Made by a program: the position numbers and the translations under genes | Part shown: positions 41,654 through 49,993 of the stretch, piece by piece | Position numbering within the stretch: the stretch's first letter is position 1 | How the letters are laid out: each line of letters opens with the position of its first letter | The notes under the pieces: model-generated | What the model was told of the DNA's origin: nothing | The model's database searches: none | The model's input: only the letters and a program-made list of their open reading frames with translations | NCBI GenBank assembly: GCA_030524435.1 | Contig: JAUNGS010000007.1 | Location: 1 to 51,896 of the forward strand | Length of the DNA stretch: 51,896 nucleotides | Origin: Eubacterium sp. | GTDB lineage: Bacteria > Bacillota > Clostridia > Eubacteriales > Eubacteriaceae | Direction of reading: 5' to 3'

Positions 41654-42694
41654 CTAGAATTTTTCGGTTTCAAAGGCCTTCCAGGGGATGTTGACGGACT
41701 CACCCTTGTTGATCAGGGCGTCGACGTGCATCAGCAGGGGGAAGTCGGCCAGATCTACCTTGCCGTTTTCGGCCAGTCTGCGGACGGCGTTGGCGGTTCT
41801 GGTGGCGATGACGATGGATTCCAGGGTGACGCCGGCCAGCTCCTTCATGGCGTCGTCGAAGGCCATGCCGCGGCCCAGCAGGGTACCGATTTTACGGGTT
41901 CTGCCGCCGAAGATGGTGACGTAGAGGTCGCCGGCACCGTAGATGATGTTTTCCTCGCCGCCGCCCACAAGCTCAAGCAGCTGCTTCATTTCCTTGACGC
42001 TCTGGCCAAAGAGGGCCGCCTGGGAATTGTAGTGCTGCACCCCGATGCCTTCTCTGGCTTCGGCGATACCGACGGCCAGGGAAACCCCCAGGGCGTAGGC
42101 GTTCTTTAAGGCGACGGCACATTCGACGCCCACGACGTCGGTCGAGAGGCTGACGTGGTAGTAGGGGGCCGTGAAGATGGATTTTAAGTAGCGCAGGGTT
42201 TCGATGTCTCTGCCGCAGAAGGCCACGGCGGAGTCGTCGTGGTCAGCCAGCTCGTAGCTGGTGCAGGGGCCGCCGATGGCGTTGATGCTCAGCTTCTTGC
42301 CGGCGGGAAGCTTGCTTTCCCAGTAGGCGGGGTAGGTGATCATGGAGCCGTCGGGCTGGTCGATCATGCCCTTGGTGACGGCGATCATGGGGACGTCCTC
42401 GGGGATGATGGGCAGGATATTTTCGGCAAACCAGTCGACCCCAAAGCTGGAGACGCCGCAGAGCACGACATCGGTGCCCTTCAGGGCTTCCTCAACCTCT
42501 TCGATCTGATAGTATTTTAAGCCCTCGGGGAGGGTGCGCTTTAAATTGATGTGAAAGCGGGACTTTCTCAGCTCGTCGATGATTTCGTGGTCCAGGGGGC
42601 TGCCCACCAGGCGAACCTCGTGACCGTTTTCTTTGACGGGGAAGGTTAAGGCCGAGGCCATCTGGCCGGAACCGATGAAGGTAACAATGCTCAT
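41654..42694 (-). CDS. gpsA: NAD(P)H-dependent glycerol-3-phosphate dehydrogenase
   Basis: 346 residues from the ATG at 42694 preceded by AAGGAG. The N-terminal dinucleotide fold starts VTFIGSGQMASALTFPV (GxGxxA-type). A later block is CAVALKNAYALGVSLAVGI with the catalytic Lys, and GAGDLYVTIFGGRTRKIGTLLGRGM. It makes sn-glycerol-3-phosphate for phospholipid synthesis. The usual GxGxWG start is changed to GSGQMAS, and the family-typical RNxxxG region is less standard, so a related dehydrogenase of the GpsA subgroup remains possible. Own promoter at 42735-42764. Confidence 0.85.
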   Translation of the reverse strand: MSIVTFIGSGQMASALTFPVKENGHEVRLVGSPLDHEIIDELRKSRFHINLKRTLPEGLKYYQIEEVEEALKGTDVVLCGVSSFGVDWFAENILPIIPEDVPMIAVTKGMIDQPDGSMITYPAYWESKLPAGKKLSINAIGGPCTSYELADHDDSAVAFCGRDIETLRYLKSIFTAPYYHVSLSTDVVGVECAVALKNAYALGVSLAVGIAEAREGIGVQHYNSQAALFGQSVKEMKQLLELVGGGEENIIYGAGDLYVTIFGGRTRKIGTLLGRGMAFDDAMKELAGVTLESIVIATRTANAVRRLAENGKVDLADFPLLMHVDALINKGESVNIPWKAFETEKF

Positions 42695-42734
42695 TTTTCG
42701 TACTCCTTTGTGTGTTTGCGTTTTATTTGCCCCC

Positions 42735-42764
42735 ATTGTACATCCGTTTGTCTCCGGTTGTCAA
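42735..42764 (-). promoter_or_regulatory. gpsA promoter
   Basis: On the minus strand TTGACA (42759-42764), 18 bp, TACAAT (42735-42740). Confidence 0.75.
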
Positions 42765-42981
42765 GAAAAATTTCACAATATGAAAATAAATTCAATCAAG
42801 AGGAGGAATTGGAACTTTCCGGCGAAGGCAGGATCTTAAAATCCTGAATTGGCAGAAAACAGACCGGTATTCAACGGCAAATTAAGGAAATCAATGCCTT
42901 TAAGGGGAAGAATTGGCCGTACAGGGAGAAAAGAAGGTTTTTGGGAGAATTTGCAATTAATTTTCAAACTTGAAAAAAATC

Positions 42982-43010
42982 TTGACTTGAGGGTGATTAG
43001 CGATTACAAT
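42982..43010 (+). promoter_or_regulatory. Promoter of the SorC-type regulator and kinase
   Basis: TTGACT (42982-42987), 17 bp, TACAAT (43005-43010). The 42765-42981 region upstream holds a 12-codon TTG-start ORF after GAGGAGG at 42801 and an AGGAT/ATCCT hairpin, whose meaning is unclear. Confidence 0.7.
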
Positions 43011-43061
43011 GAAATAAATTTTGAACCAGAAAAATTATTTCACGAAGGAAGGGAGGGCCCT

Positions 43062-44024
43062 GTGGATCAGAACAAGGAAAATCTTATTCTTCGCGTGGCG
43101 AAGATGTACTACGAGATGAAGATGGGCCAGCAGGAGATTGGCGAGAAGGAAAACATCTCCAAGTCGACGGTGAGCCGACTTTTGAAAATTGCCATGGACG
43201 AGGGCTACGTGGAGGTTCGGGTGAAGCCGCCGGTGTTCTCTGCGGCGGATCTGGAATCGGAGCTGTCCTCGCGGTTTGCTTTAAGAAAGACTGTGGTGAT
43301 CCCCGACATGATCGGCGACGCCGGGGTGCTGCTCCGGGATGTGGCGGTGGCCATGGCCGAGGACCTGCCCAAGTACATCGGCGATCACTCGGTTTTGGGG
43401 GTGGCCTGGGGGAGAACCCTCAACAGCCTGGTGCAGTTTTTGCCGAAAATGCGCCGGGAAAACGTCATCGTCATCCAGCTCAACGGCGGCTCCTCCAGGG
43501 CCCTCTACGAATCCGGGGCCACGGAGATCGTCCGGGCCTTTAAAAATGCCGTGGAGGGCGACGGCTACCTTCTGCCGGCGCCGGCCATCGTCGATGAGCC
43601 CAGAATCGCCCAGGTGATCATGGAGGATTCCCAGATCGCCTCGGTGCTGGAGCTGGCCAAGCGCTGCGAGACGGCGGTGTTCTCCGTGGGGCACATCGCC
43701 CAGGAGTCGGTGCTCTACGAGCTGGGCTGCTTTACGCCCCTGGAGTACCAGGCCATTGCCCGAAGGGCCGTGGGGGACGTTTGCTCCCATTTTATCGATC
43801 TGGAGGGCAATATCGTCGATCCGGTGCTGGACGCCCGGGTGGTGGGCACCCCCCTGGAGCAGATTAAAAAAATCAAAAACAAGCTGATGATTGCCGTCGG
43901 CGCACAAAAAGAGCGGGCGGTGCTGGGGGCTCTGCGCGGGGGCTTTGCCGATGTGCTCTACATCGATGAGCCCCTGGCCAAGGCTGTGCTGGCCCTGGAT
44001 GAAAAAACCGCAGCCTCAGCGTAA
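43062..44024 (+). CDS. SorC/DeoR-type sugar-binding transcriptional regulator
   Basis: 320 residues from GTG 43062, 5 nt after GGGAGG; the longer reading frame upstream crosses the promoter. HTH: MYYEMKMGQQEIGEKENISKS-type helix pair at residues 11-45 with STVSRLLKIAMDEGYVEV. The C-terminal sugar-phosphate-binding (SIS-like) domain covers residues 60-315, with LGVAWGRTL and QLNGGSSR. It should sense a phosphorylated sugar or polyol made by the kinase encoded 48 nt downstream. Confidence 0.88.
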   Translation: MDQNKENLILRVAKMYYEMKMGQQEIGEKENISKSTVSRLLKIAMDEGYVEVRVKPPVFSAADLESELSSRFALRKTVVIPDMIGDAGVLLRDVAVAMAEDLPKYIGDHSVLGVAWGRTLNSLVQFLPKMRRENVIVIQLNGGSSRALYESGATEIVRAFKNAVEGDGYLLPAPAIVDEPRIAQVIMEDSQIASVLELAKRCETAVFSVGHIAQESVLYELGCFTPLEYQAIARRAVGDVCSHFIDLEGNIVDPVLDARVVGTPLEQIKKIKNKLMIAVGAQKERAVLGALRGGFADVLYIDEPLAKAVLALDEKTAASA

Positions 44025-44072
44025 AATTCAAGCTATAAAAAGTATAAGCATGATGGACAAGGAGTATAAACA

Positions 44073-45575
44073 ATGAAAGAATCAAAGTATTTTATGGGAA
44101 TTGACCTGGGAACCCAGAGCGTGCGGGTGGTCATTGCGGACATTTCAGGCAATGTGCTGAATTCGGATGAGCAGGCCTACGAAACCCTCTATCCCCAGGC
44201 TGGCTGGGCCGAGCAGCGGCCGTCGGACTGGTGGCAGTGCCTCAATGCCGCCATGGCCAACGTGCTTAAGAACACCTCCATGGGCCTGCGCTACAGCATC
44301 TGCGCCGTCAGCGTCTGCGCCACCTCGCCCACCATTCTCCCGGTGGATGAAAACTGCGAGGCCCTAACCAACGCCATCATGTGGATGGACAACCGGGCCA
44401 CCGAGGAGACGGCGGCGGTCAACGCCACCAGACATCACGTTCTGGAATACTGCGGCGGGGAAGATTCGGTGGAGTGGACCATTCCCAAAATGCTCTGGAT
44501 CAAAAACCATCAGCCTGAGATCTACCAAAGGGCCTACAAGATCATCGAGCAGGAAGACTACATCAACTACCGCCTCTGTAAAAAATTCACCGGCGCCCTG
44601 TGCCAGGCGGCCTGCAAGGCTCACTATGTGGGCTGTGAGGGCGGCTGGAGCGAGGATTTCTTCAATCAGGTGGGCCTCTCGGATTATCGGGACAAAATGG
44701 TGCTGGACGTCACCAGAGTCGGCGAGGTTCTGGGGACCATCGACCGGGAATTTGCTGAGAAATATGATCTCAACCCTGAAATGCTGGTGGTTCAGGGCGG
44801 CATCGACGCCCACATCGGCATGCTGGGCCTGGGGGTAGATCGGGCCGGCAAAATGGCCATGATCATGGGCACCAGCTTTGTGCAGCTCTGCCTGTCGGAG
44901 CAGAAGCTTCACCTGGACGGCCTCTGGGGTCCCTACGACGAGCCGGTGGTGGAAAAGGCCTGGCTTTTGGAGGGGGGCCAGAGCTCTGCGGGCTCCATCG
45001 TCAAATGGTACATGCGGGAGTTTGGCATCGCAGAGATGGACAATCCCTACGCCTATATGAATGAACAGGTCGAAAAAATTGCGCCGGGGGCGGAGGGGCT
45101 CATCGCCCTGGACTTCTTCCAGGGCAACCGAACCCCCTACAAAGATCCCAACGCCAAGGGCATGATCTACGGGCTGACCCTAAGCCACACCAAGGCCCAC
45201 ATCTACAGAGCCCTCCTGGAGGCCGTGGCCTTCGGCACCAAAAACATCATCGACAGCTTTGAGAAAAACGGCAGCACAGTGGACACCATCGTTGGCTGCG
45301 GCGGCGTCACCAAGGACAAGGTCTGGATGCAGATCATCTCCGACGTCACCGGCAAGCCGATCATCGTCACCGAGGATGCCGGGGCCAGCGCCCTGGGCTG
45401 CGCCATCGTCGCGGCGGTGGGGGCCAAGGTCTACAGCAATTTTGAGGAAGCCACCCGGGGCATGGTCAAGGAGGCCTACGTGGTGGAACCCCGGCCGGAG
45501 ATCACGGCGGTCTACAGCAAAATTTTTGAAAAATACGTGGCTCTGTACCAGGCGGTCAAAAGCGTCATGGATTAA
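44073..45575 (+). CDS. FGGY-family carbohydrate kinase
   Basis: 500 residues. N-terminal ATPase signature YFMGIDLGTQSVRVVIADISG, the GWAEQRPSDWWQCL motif, the middle MWMDNRATEE and the C-terminal GCGGVTKDKVWMQIISDVTGKPI. Similar in layout to ribulokinases and polyol kinases, but substrate unknown. No transporter or dehydrogenase is adjacent, so import must come from elsewhere. Regulated together with the SorC-type gene. Confidence 0.9.
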   Translation: MKESKYFMGIDLGTQSVRVVIADISGNVLNSDEQAYETLYPQAGWAEQRPSDWWQCLNAAMANVLKNTSMGLRYSICAVSVCATSPTILPVDENCEALTNAIMWMDNRATEETAAVNATRHHVLEYCGGEDSVEWTIPKMLWIKNHQPEIYQRAYKIIEQEDYINYRLCKKFTGALCQAACKAHYVGCEGGWSEDFFNQVGLSDYRDKMVLDVTRVGEVLGTIDREFAEKYDLNPEMLVVQGGIDAHIGMLGLGVDRAGKMAMIMGTSFVQLCLSEQKLHLDGLWGPYDEPVVEKAWLLEGGQSSAGSIVKWYMREFGIAEMDNPYAYMNEQVEKIAPGAEGLIALDFFQGNRTPYKDPNAKGMIYGLTLSHTKAHIYRALLEAVAFGTKNIIDSFEKNGSTVDTIVGCGGVTKDKVWMQIISDVTGKPIIVTEDAGASALGCAIVAAVGAKVYSNFEEATRGMVKEAYVVEPRPEITAVYSKIFEKYVALYQAVKSVMD

Positions 45576-45586
45576 AAGCTCAAAAA

Positions 45587-45602
45587 TGTTCCACGTGGAA
45601 TA
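45587..45602. promoter_or_regulatory. parS-like palindrome
   Basis: TGTTCCACGTGGAATA contains a perfect 14-bp ATTCCACGTGGAAT-type symmetry (one end base apart) and matches the ParB-binding parS consensus TGTTNCACGTGAAACA at 14 of 16 positions. It lies in the gap after the kinase gene. The following T-run is not fed by a looped stem, so it is not a terminator. No parAB genes are in the window. Confidence 0.45.
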
Positions 45603-45624
45603 TTTTTTGAAGGAGCACTTCACA

Positions 45625-45655
45625 AAGCATCGGCAGGCGCTGCCGGTGCTTTTGC
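45625..45655 (+). terminator. Terminator of the kinase operon
   Basis: AAGCATCGGCAG/CTGCCGGTGCTT with a 3-nt loop, then TTGCTTTAT. Confidence 0.75.
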
Positions 45656-45669
45656 TTTATCCTGTAGAA

Positions 45670-45698
45670 TTGTCTCCCGGGGAGGGGACAGGTATAAT
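45670..45698 (+). promoter_or_regulatory. Promoter of the Nif11-like gene
   Basis: TTGTCT (45670-45675), 17 bp, TATAAT (45693-45698). Confidence 0.7.
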
Positions 45699-45731
45699 GG
45701 AGGCAAGACGCAAATTTTAGGAGGAAACACA

Positions 45732-45941
45732 ATGACAGAGGAACGTTTCAAGGAAATTTTAGACGCCTTTTTAGGCGATGCAGATTTGATGGTGGCCGTC
45801 AACGGCGCGGCGACCTTTGAGGCGGGCTACGAACTGGTGGCAGAAAAGATGCCCGGCCTGACCCTGGAGGAATTCAAGGAAGCCATGGATATTTTAAGAC
45901 AGGTAGCCATGGCCGGGGCGGGGAGCACCCCGGTGTGCTAG
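45732..45941 (+). CDS. Nif11-like leader/precursor peptide candidate
   Basis: 69 residues after AGGAGG. The first 56 residues fit the Nif11 leader pattern: FKEILDAFLGDADL, ATFEAGYELVAEK and LTLEEFKEAMDILR. The short end AMAGAGSTPVC has a small-residue cleavage-like stretch and a terminal Cys. Nif11 leaders guide peptide-modifying enzymes; none is nearby, and the core would be only about 10 residues. Own promoter; YitT gene 46 nt downstream. An unrelated small acidic helical protein remains possible. Confidence 0.5.
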   Translation: MTEERFKEILDAFLGDADLMVAVNGAATFEAGYELVAEKMPGLTLEEFKEAMDILRQVAMAGAGSTPVC

Positions 45942-45987
45942 GGCCTTCCTTAGCTGACCTTTAAGGCATTACCCAAGGAGACATACC

Positions 45988-46899
45988 ATGGCAGAGCAAA
46001 AAAATGGCAGCGCGCTGACGCGCTGCACCCTAAAGGACTTTGGCTACCTGGTGATCGGAACCTTTCTTCTGTCCCTGGGGGTCAGCTGGTTTGCTGATCC
46101 TGCGGGGCTGGTGGTCGGCGGCATCAGCGGCCTGGCCATCGTCATCAAGGAGATTTCGGCGGAAATCGTCGGCTTTTCGATTCCCCTGGCGGTGACGAAT
46201 CTGGTGCTGAATATTCCCCTCTATCTCATCAACCTGAAGCAGCGGGGCTTTTATTTTGTCCAAAAATCGATCTATGCGGTGATTTTGATGACCCTTTTTT
46301 TGTGGCTGGTGGAATACATCCCCAACGTGTTTCATTTTGAGGACGATCTGCTTTTGGCGGGGCTGGCCTGCGGTGTTTTGTCCGGGGCGGGCATCGGCCT
46401 GGTGATGCGGGTCAACGGCACCACCGGCGGCACCGAGCTTCTGGCGGCCATCATCAAATACATCAAGCCCCATTTTCCCATTGCCAAGCTGATTTTCATC
46501 ATCGACGCGGTGATCATCGCCGTGGGCTTTTTCATCTTTGGACCCGAGCGGACCATGTACGCCGTCATCAGCGTTTACGTCTGCTCCAAGATCATCGACG
46601 GCATTTTGGAGGGGGTTCATTTTGCCAAGGAGGCCCTGATCATCAGCGATAAAACCACCGAGATCTCCGAGGCGATTTTTAAATATCTGGACCGCGGCAA
46701 CACCAAAATTGCGGTTCAGGGGATGTATACCCAAAAGCATCGGGAGATGCTGATGGTCATCGTGTCGAAAAAGGAAATAGCCACCCTGCGGCAAATCGTC
46801 ACGGCCATCGACCCCAAGGCCTTCTTTACCATCGCTGACGTCCACGAGGTGGTGGGCGAGGGATTCAACGAAAACTTCGACGAGCTGAGTCTGGGGTAA
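45988..46899 (+). CDS. YitT-family membrane protein (DUF161/DUF2179)
   Basis: 303 residues. Five to six membrane helices lie in residues 15-190, with repeated GGISGLAIVIKE and NGTTGGTELLAAIIKYI motifs typical of the family. The C-terminal DUF2179 domain (residues 215-295) has RGNTKIAVQGMYTQKHREML and DPKAFFTIADVHEVVGEGF. The substrate is unknown. It starts after AAGGAG and is followed 6 nt later by apbE. Confidence 0.9.
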   Translation: MAEQKNGSALTRCTLKDFGYLVIGTFLLSLGVSWFADPAGLVVGGISGLAIVIKEISAEIVGFSIPLAVTNLVLNIPLYLINLKQRGFYFVQKSIYAVILMTLFLWLVEYIPNVFHFEDDLLLAGLACGVLSGAGIGLVMRVNGTTGGTELLAAIIKYIKPHFPIAKLIFIIDAVIIAVGFFIFGPERTMYAVISVYVCSKIIDGILEGVHFAKEALIISDKTTEISEAIFKYLDRGNTKIAVQGMYTQKHREMLMVIVSKKEIATLRQIVTAIDPKAFFTIADVHEVVGEGFNENFDELSLG

Positions 46900-46905
46900 T
46901 CTGAG

Positions 46906-47931
46906 ATGGGTGCGAAAAGATTAATTCTAGGCCTGGCGGCGCTGTGTCTTCTTTGGCTGACCGGCTGCAGCCGGGGGGAGACGGTGACCCGGACGGATTT
47001 TGCCCTGGACACGGTGGTGACCATCACCCTCTACGATCAGGAGGACAGCACGGCCTTAAACGAGGCCTTCGAAGAGCTTAGGCGGCTGGATGGGATGCTG
47101 TCGGCCTACGACGAGGGCAGCGAGATCTCAGCGGTCAACAGGGCCGCCGGTCAGACGCCGGTGGCGGTTTCTGCGGAGACCCTGGCGGTGGTACAGCAGG
47201 GGCTGGCCTACGGCGAAAAAACAGGCGGCGCCTTTGACATCACCATCGGCCCCCTGGCGGACCTCTGGAATATTGGTGAAAACACCACCGTGCCCGAGGC
47301 CCCGGCTATCGAGGCGGCCAGGGCCCTGGTGGATTACAGACAGGTGACAGTGGATGCAGAAAACAGCACGATTTATCTAAAGACACCGGGGATGAAGCTG
47401 AATCTCGGCGCCGTGGCCAAGGGCTACATCGGCCAGAAGCTCAAGGATTTCCTCGTGGAACGGGGGGTGCAGCACGGCATCATCAACCTGGGGGGCAACG
47501 TGGTGCTCATCGGTGACAAGACGGATGGCCAGCCCTTTAACGTCGGGGTGGAGGATCCCGACGACACCCAGAGCACCGTGGGGGTTTTGGGCCTTTCGGA
47601 CTGTGCCGCCGTAACCTCCGGGGATTACCAGCGGTATTTCATCGGCGAGGACGGCAGGCGCTACCACCATATTTTAGATCCCAGGACGGGCTATCCCGCA
47701 GCGTCGGGGCTCAGGCAGGTGACCATCGTCGCCCAGGACTCCACCGAGGCGGATATCCTGTCCACGGCCTGCTTTATTTTAGGTCTGGAGGAGGGGCAGA
47801 GGCTTTTGGAGAGCACTTCGGCCTCAGAAGCCGTCTTTGTGACCACAGAACACGAGATTTACGACACCCGGGAGGCGGGGGCCTTCCGCTTTAACCAGGA
47901 GAATACGGCGTATCGCATGGGAGGACAGTAA
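46906..47931 (+). CDS. apbE: FAD:protein FMN transferase, lipoprotein ApbE
   Basis: 341 residues. The signal peptide ends in the lipobox LTGC (Cys near residue 21), so the protein is anchored outside the membrane. Conserved blocks: DFALDTVVTITLYDQ, GAFDITIGPL, LNLGAVAKGYIGQK, INLGGNVVLIG and the metal/FAD-site YHHILDPRTGYPAAS. It attaches FMN to Thr residues of extracytoplasmic proteins such as Rnf or Nqr subunits. Coupled to the YitT gene by a 6-nt gap. No Rnf operon in the window. Confidence 0.95.
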   Translation: MGAKRLILGLAALCLLWLTGCSRGETVTRTDFALDTVVTITLYDQEDSTALNEAFEELRRLDGMLSAYDEGSEISAVNRAAGQTPVAVSAETLAVVQQGLAYGEKTGGAFDITIGPLADLWNIGENTTVPEAPAIEAARALVDYRQVTVDAENSTIYLKTPGMKLNLGAVAKGYIGQKLKDFLVERGVQHGIINLGGNVVLIGDKTDGQPFNVGVEDPDDTQSTVGVLGLSDCAAVTSGDYQRYFIGEDGRRYHHILDPRTGYPAASGLRQVTIVAQDSTEADILSTACFILGLEEGQRLLESTSASEAVFVTTEHEIYDTREAGAFRFNQENTAYRMGGQ

Positions 47932-47967
47932 AGTCTGAGACCCGGGGAAGCATTAAGAAAAATACGT

Positions 47968-48013
47968 AAAAAAGGCATCGTGAAAATACCGCTATTTTCA
48001 CGATGCCTTTTTT
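47968..48013. terminator. Bidirectional terminator
   Basis: Perfect 21-bp inverted repeat (47968-47988 with 47993-48013), bounded by AAAAAA and TTTTTT, between apbE and the convergent S24-type gene. Confidence 0.93.
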
Positions 48014-48069
48014 CAAGGGTTTGATGGGCGCCTGCCCTTTAAAACGGGGAACCCATCGGGATGCCCTAA

Positions 48070-48663
48070 TTAGAGATTCCGTCTGACCTGTCTTACGACA
48101 CCGAGAATACGGGCCTTTTCCTTGCTGGTGTTGGCGTAGAAATTGCCGCGCTTGTTGGGGACAACGGGCTGGACCAGAACGCCGTTGGGCTGCATGAAGA
48201 CATGCTTGATTTCGGCGTCGTAGCCGCTGACCTGGACGAGGGCGTAGTCGCCGTCCTCACAATTGTCCCTGACCTCGATGATCAAAATATCGCCGCGCAT
48301 GAAAACCGGGGCCATGTCGTCGTTTGAAATTTTGTAGCCGACGTAGGTTTTTCCGTTTTCAAGCATTTTTGTGCCGAGTTCCTCGTAACCATCGCGGTCG
48401 CTGATGTTGGCCCATTCGATGCCGGCGGGGACACGTGTGTAGACAACGATTTCGTTGTCCTTCTTGAGTCTGCTGGAATCGACGCCGAGCAGATAGTCGG
48501 TGGTTACGGAATAAATTTCGGCAAGCTCTTTGATTGTGTTGATGTCAGGATAGTTTTTGTCAGTTTCCCATTGGCTGACGGCGGTTTGGGATACCCCAAG
48601 ACGTTCAGCCAAATTTGCCTGGGACAAATTTCTTTCTTTTCTAAGTTGTCTGTACTTGTTCAT
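48070..48663 (-). CDS. XRE-S24 repressor without catalytic serine
   Basis: 197 residues. HTH_3 domain at residues 5-58 (LRKERNLSQANLAERLG, SQTAVSQWETDK). The C-terminal S24/LexA-like domain (residues 80-190) carries YKISNDDMAPVFMRGDILIIE; LexA-type repressors have a Ser-Met at this place (GDSMxP) whereas here it is Asp-Asp-Met. A lysine remains in AEIKHV, so cleavage with the normal Ser-Lys dyad is not expected. It may control the ASCH gene to the right or itself. Typical of SOS- or phage-related regulators that work by other signals. Confidence 0.82.
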   Translation of the reverse strand: MNKYRQLRKERNLSQANLAERLGVSQTAVSQWETDKNYPDINTIKELAEIYSVTTDYLLGVDSSRLKKDNEIVVYTRVPAGIEWANISDRDGYEELGTKMLENGKTYVGYKISNDDMAPVFMRGDILIIEVRDNCEDGDYALVQVSGYDAEIKHVFMQPNGVLVQPVVPNKRGNFYANTSKEKARILGVVRQVRRNL

Positions 48664-48733
48664 TCTTCCAATCTCTCTCTCAATTCTTAATTTGGACTCA
48701 TTGATTAGGGCTCCAGTTAATCGATGATGGTAT

Positions 48734-48840
48734 TATCTTATAACTTAAAACTTAAAAAGTAAAGGTTAATCTGAAAAAAACAAGAAAATAAGTTTGCATA
48801 AAAGTAATTTAATTCAACAAATAATCCTGTAAAGGTTGAT
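48734..48840 (-). promoter_or_regulatory. Promoter of S24-type gene with direct repeats
   Basis: On the minus strand TTTACT (48757-48762), 17 bp, TAAGAT (48734-48739). The direct repeat GTAAAGGTTAAT (48758-48769) and GTAAAGGTTGAT (48829-48840) has 11 of 12 bases alike, and the first copy overlaps the -35 box. The rest of the 308-bp AT-rich gap shows no gene. Confidence 0.5.
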
Positions 48841-48971
48841 TAATGGCGATAAAGACAATAAAACTTAAGATATTGTGAGCTTAACAAGAAGCTAGAAGGT
48901 TGAAAAAATGAATGAAATGGTACATAATAAGAGATAGCGAATAGTAAAAAGGAATGGTACAAAATGACGTT

Positions 48972-49361
48972 ATGAAGGCAATCAGCATTCATCAGCCCTG
49001 GGCCAGCTGGGTGGTTCAGGGAAAAAAGCAATATGAGACAAGACCCAGGAAAACGAATATTCGGGGCGTTGTGGCGATTCATGCTGCAAAGAAGAAAACA
49101 GCCCTCTGGCTGCCAGAAATGCCCCTGGGGGCCATTGTAGGCGTGGTGGAGATCGTGGACTGCTTTCCGGTGGAAATGATTCGAGGGCAACTTTCCGCCG
49201 AGGAGTTGTCCCGGGGAGACTTTTCCGACGGACGCTACGCCTGGCGCCTTGAAAATCCCAGGGTCCTGAAACACCCGCTGCCCCTCAGGGGCTATCAGGG
49301 CTTTTGGAATCTGGAGGAAAGCCTGGCCCAGGACATTGAAAATTGTCTGCGCTCATGGTAA
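48972..49361 (+). CDS. ASCH-domain protein
   Basis: 129 residues starting MKAISIHQPWASWVVQGKKQ, the ASCH start; the RNA/nucleotide-binding-type beta-barrel includes YETRPRKTNIRGVVAIHAAK and GAIVGVVEIVDC. ASCH domains bind RNA or coactivator-like partners; bacterial function is unclear. An ATG at 48954 with AAGGA directly before it would add six residues; family alignment favours 48972. Neighbour of a divergent S24-type repressor. Confidence 0.8.
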   Translation: MKAISIHQPWASWVVQGKKQYETRPRKTNIRGVVAIHAAKKKTALWLPEMPLGAIVGVVEIVDCFPVEMIRGQLSAEELSRGDFSDGRYAWRLENPRVLKHPLPLRGYQGFWNLEESLAQDIENCLRSW

Positions 49362-49435
49362 AATGTATAAAATTATTTTTAAAATGTCAAAAAAGGCATT
49401 TTGGAGGTAAAAATACAATTTGAGGTTTCAAAAAA

Positions 49436-49981
49436 ATGATTTTATCAGATAAAAGCATTCGTGCTTATATGGAGCGCGGTGAGCTGGTCATCGATCCCCT
49501 GGAGCCGGACCAGATTCAGCCGGCGTCGGTGGATATCCGGCTGGGACGCCATTTTTTAAAGCTGGATGAAAATAAGTTTGAGGCCATGTCCATGACGGAC
49601 GAGATGCACTACGTTGAGTTGGAGAGCGATGCCATCATCATTCCCTCCAATTCTTTTCTTTTGGCCACAACGGTGGAGTACATCCGTCTGCCCGAGGACC
49701 TAACGGCCTTCGTGGAGGGGCGCAGCTCCATCGGGCGCATGGGCCTTTTTATCCAGAACGCCGGCTGGGTGGACCCGGGCTTTGAGGGAGAGATTACCCT
49801 GGAGCTCTACAACGCCAACCGTCTGCCCATTAAGCTGGAGGCCGGAAGGCGGATCTGCCAGCTGGTCTTTGCCAAGATGGACGCCCCGGCGAAAAATCCC
49901 TACCGGGGAAAATACCAGGGACAGAGACGGGCCACTGGCAGCAGGATCTTTATGGATCAGGAGCTTACAAAAAGAAAGTAA
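49436..49981 (+). CDS. dcd: dCTP deaminase
   Basis: 181 residues. Trimeric dUTPase-like fold: MILSDKSIRAYMERGELVID, QIQPASVDIRLG, the catalytic GRSSIGRMGLFIQNAGWVDPGF with Arg-Ser-Ser near residue 103 and glutamate in GEITLEL. It converts dCTP to dUTP (some relatives to dUMP). GAGGT is 10 nt before the ATG. The cysteine desulfurase gene begins 12 nt after the stop. Confidence 0.94.
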   Translation: MILSDKSIRAYMERGELVIDPLEPDQIQPASVDIRLGRHFLKLDENKFEAMSMTDEMHYVELESDAIIIPSNSFLLATTVEYIRLPEDLTAFVEGRSSIGRMGLFIQNAGWVDPGFEGEITLELYNANRLPIKLEAGRRICQLVFAKMDAPAKNPYRGKYQGQRRATGSRIFMDQELTKRK

Positions 49982-49993
49982 CGGGAGATAAAA

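Noticed and set aside
45587-45610. Terminator at the CACGTG palindrome
   Set aside because: The palindrome has no loop, so it cannot make a stable RNA hairpin despite the following T-run; the real terminator is at 45625.
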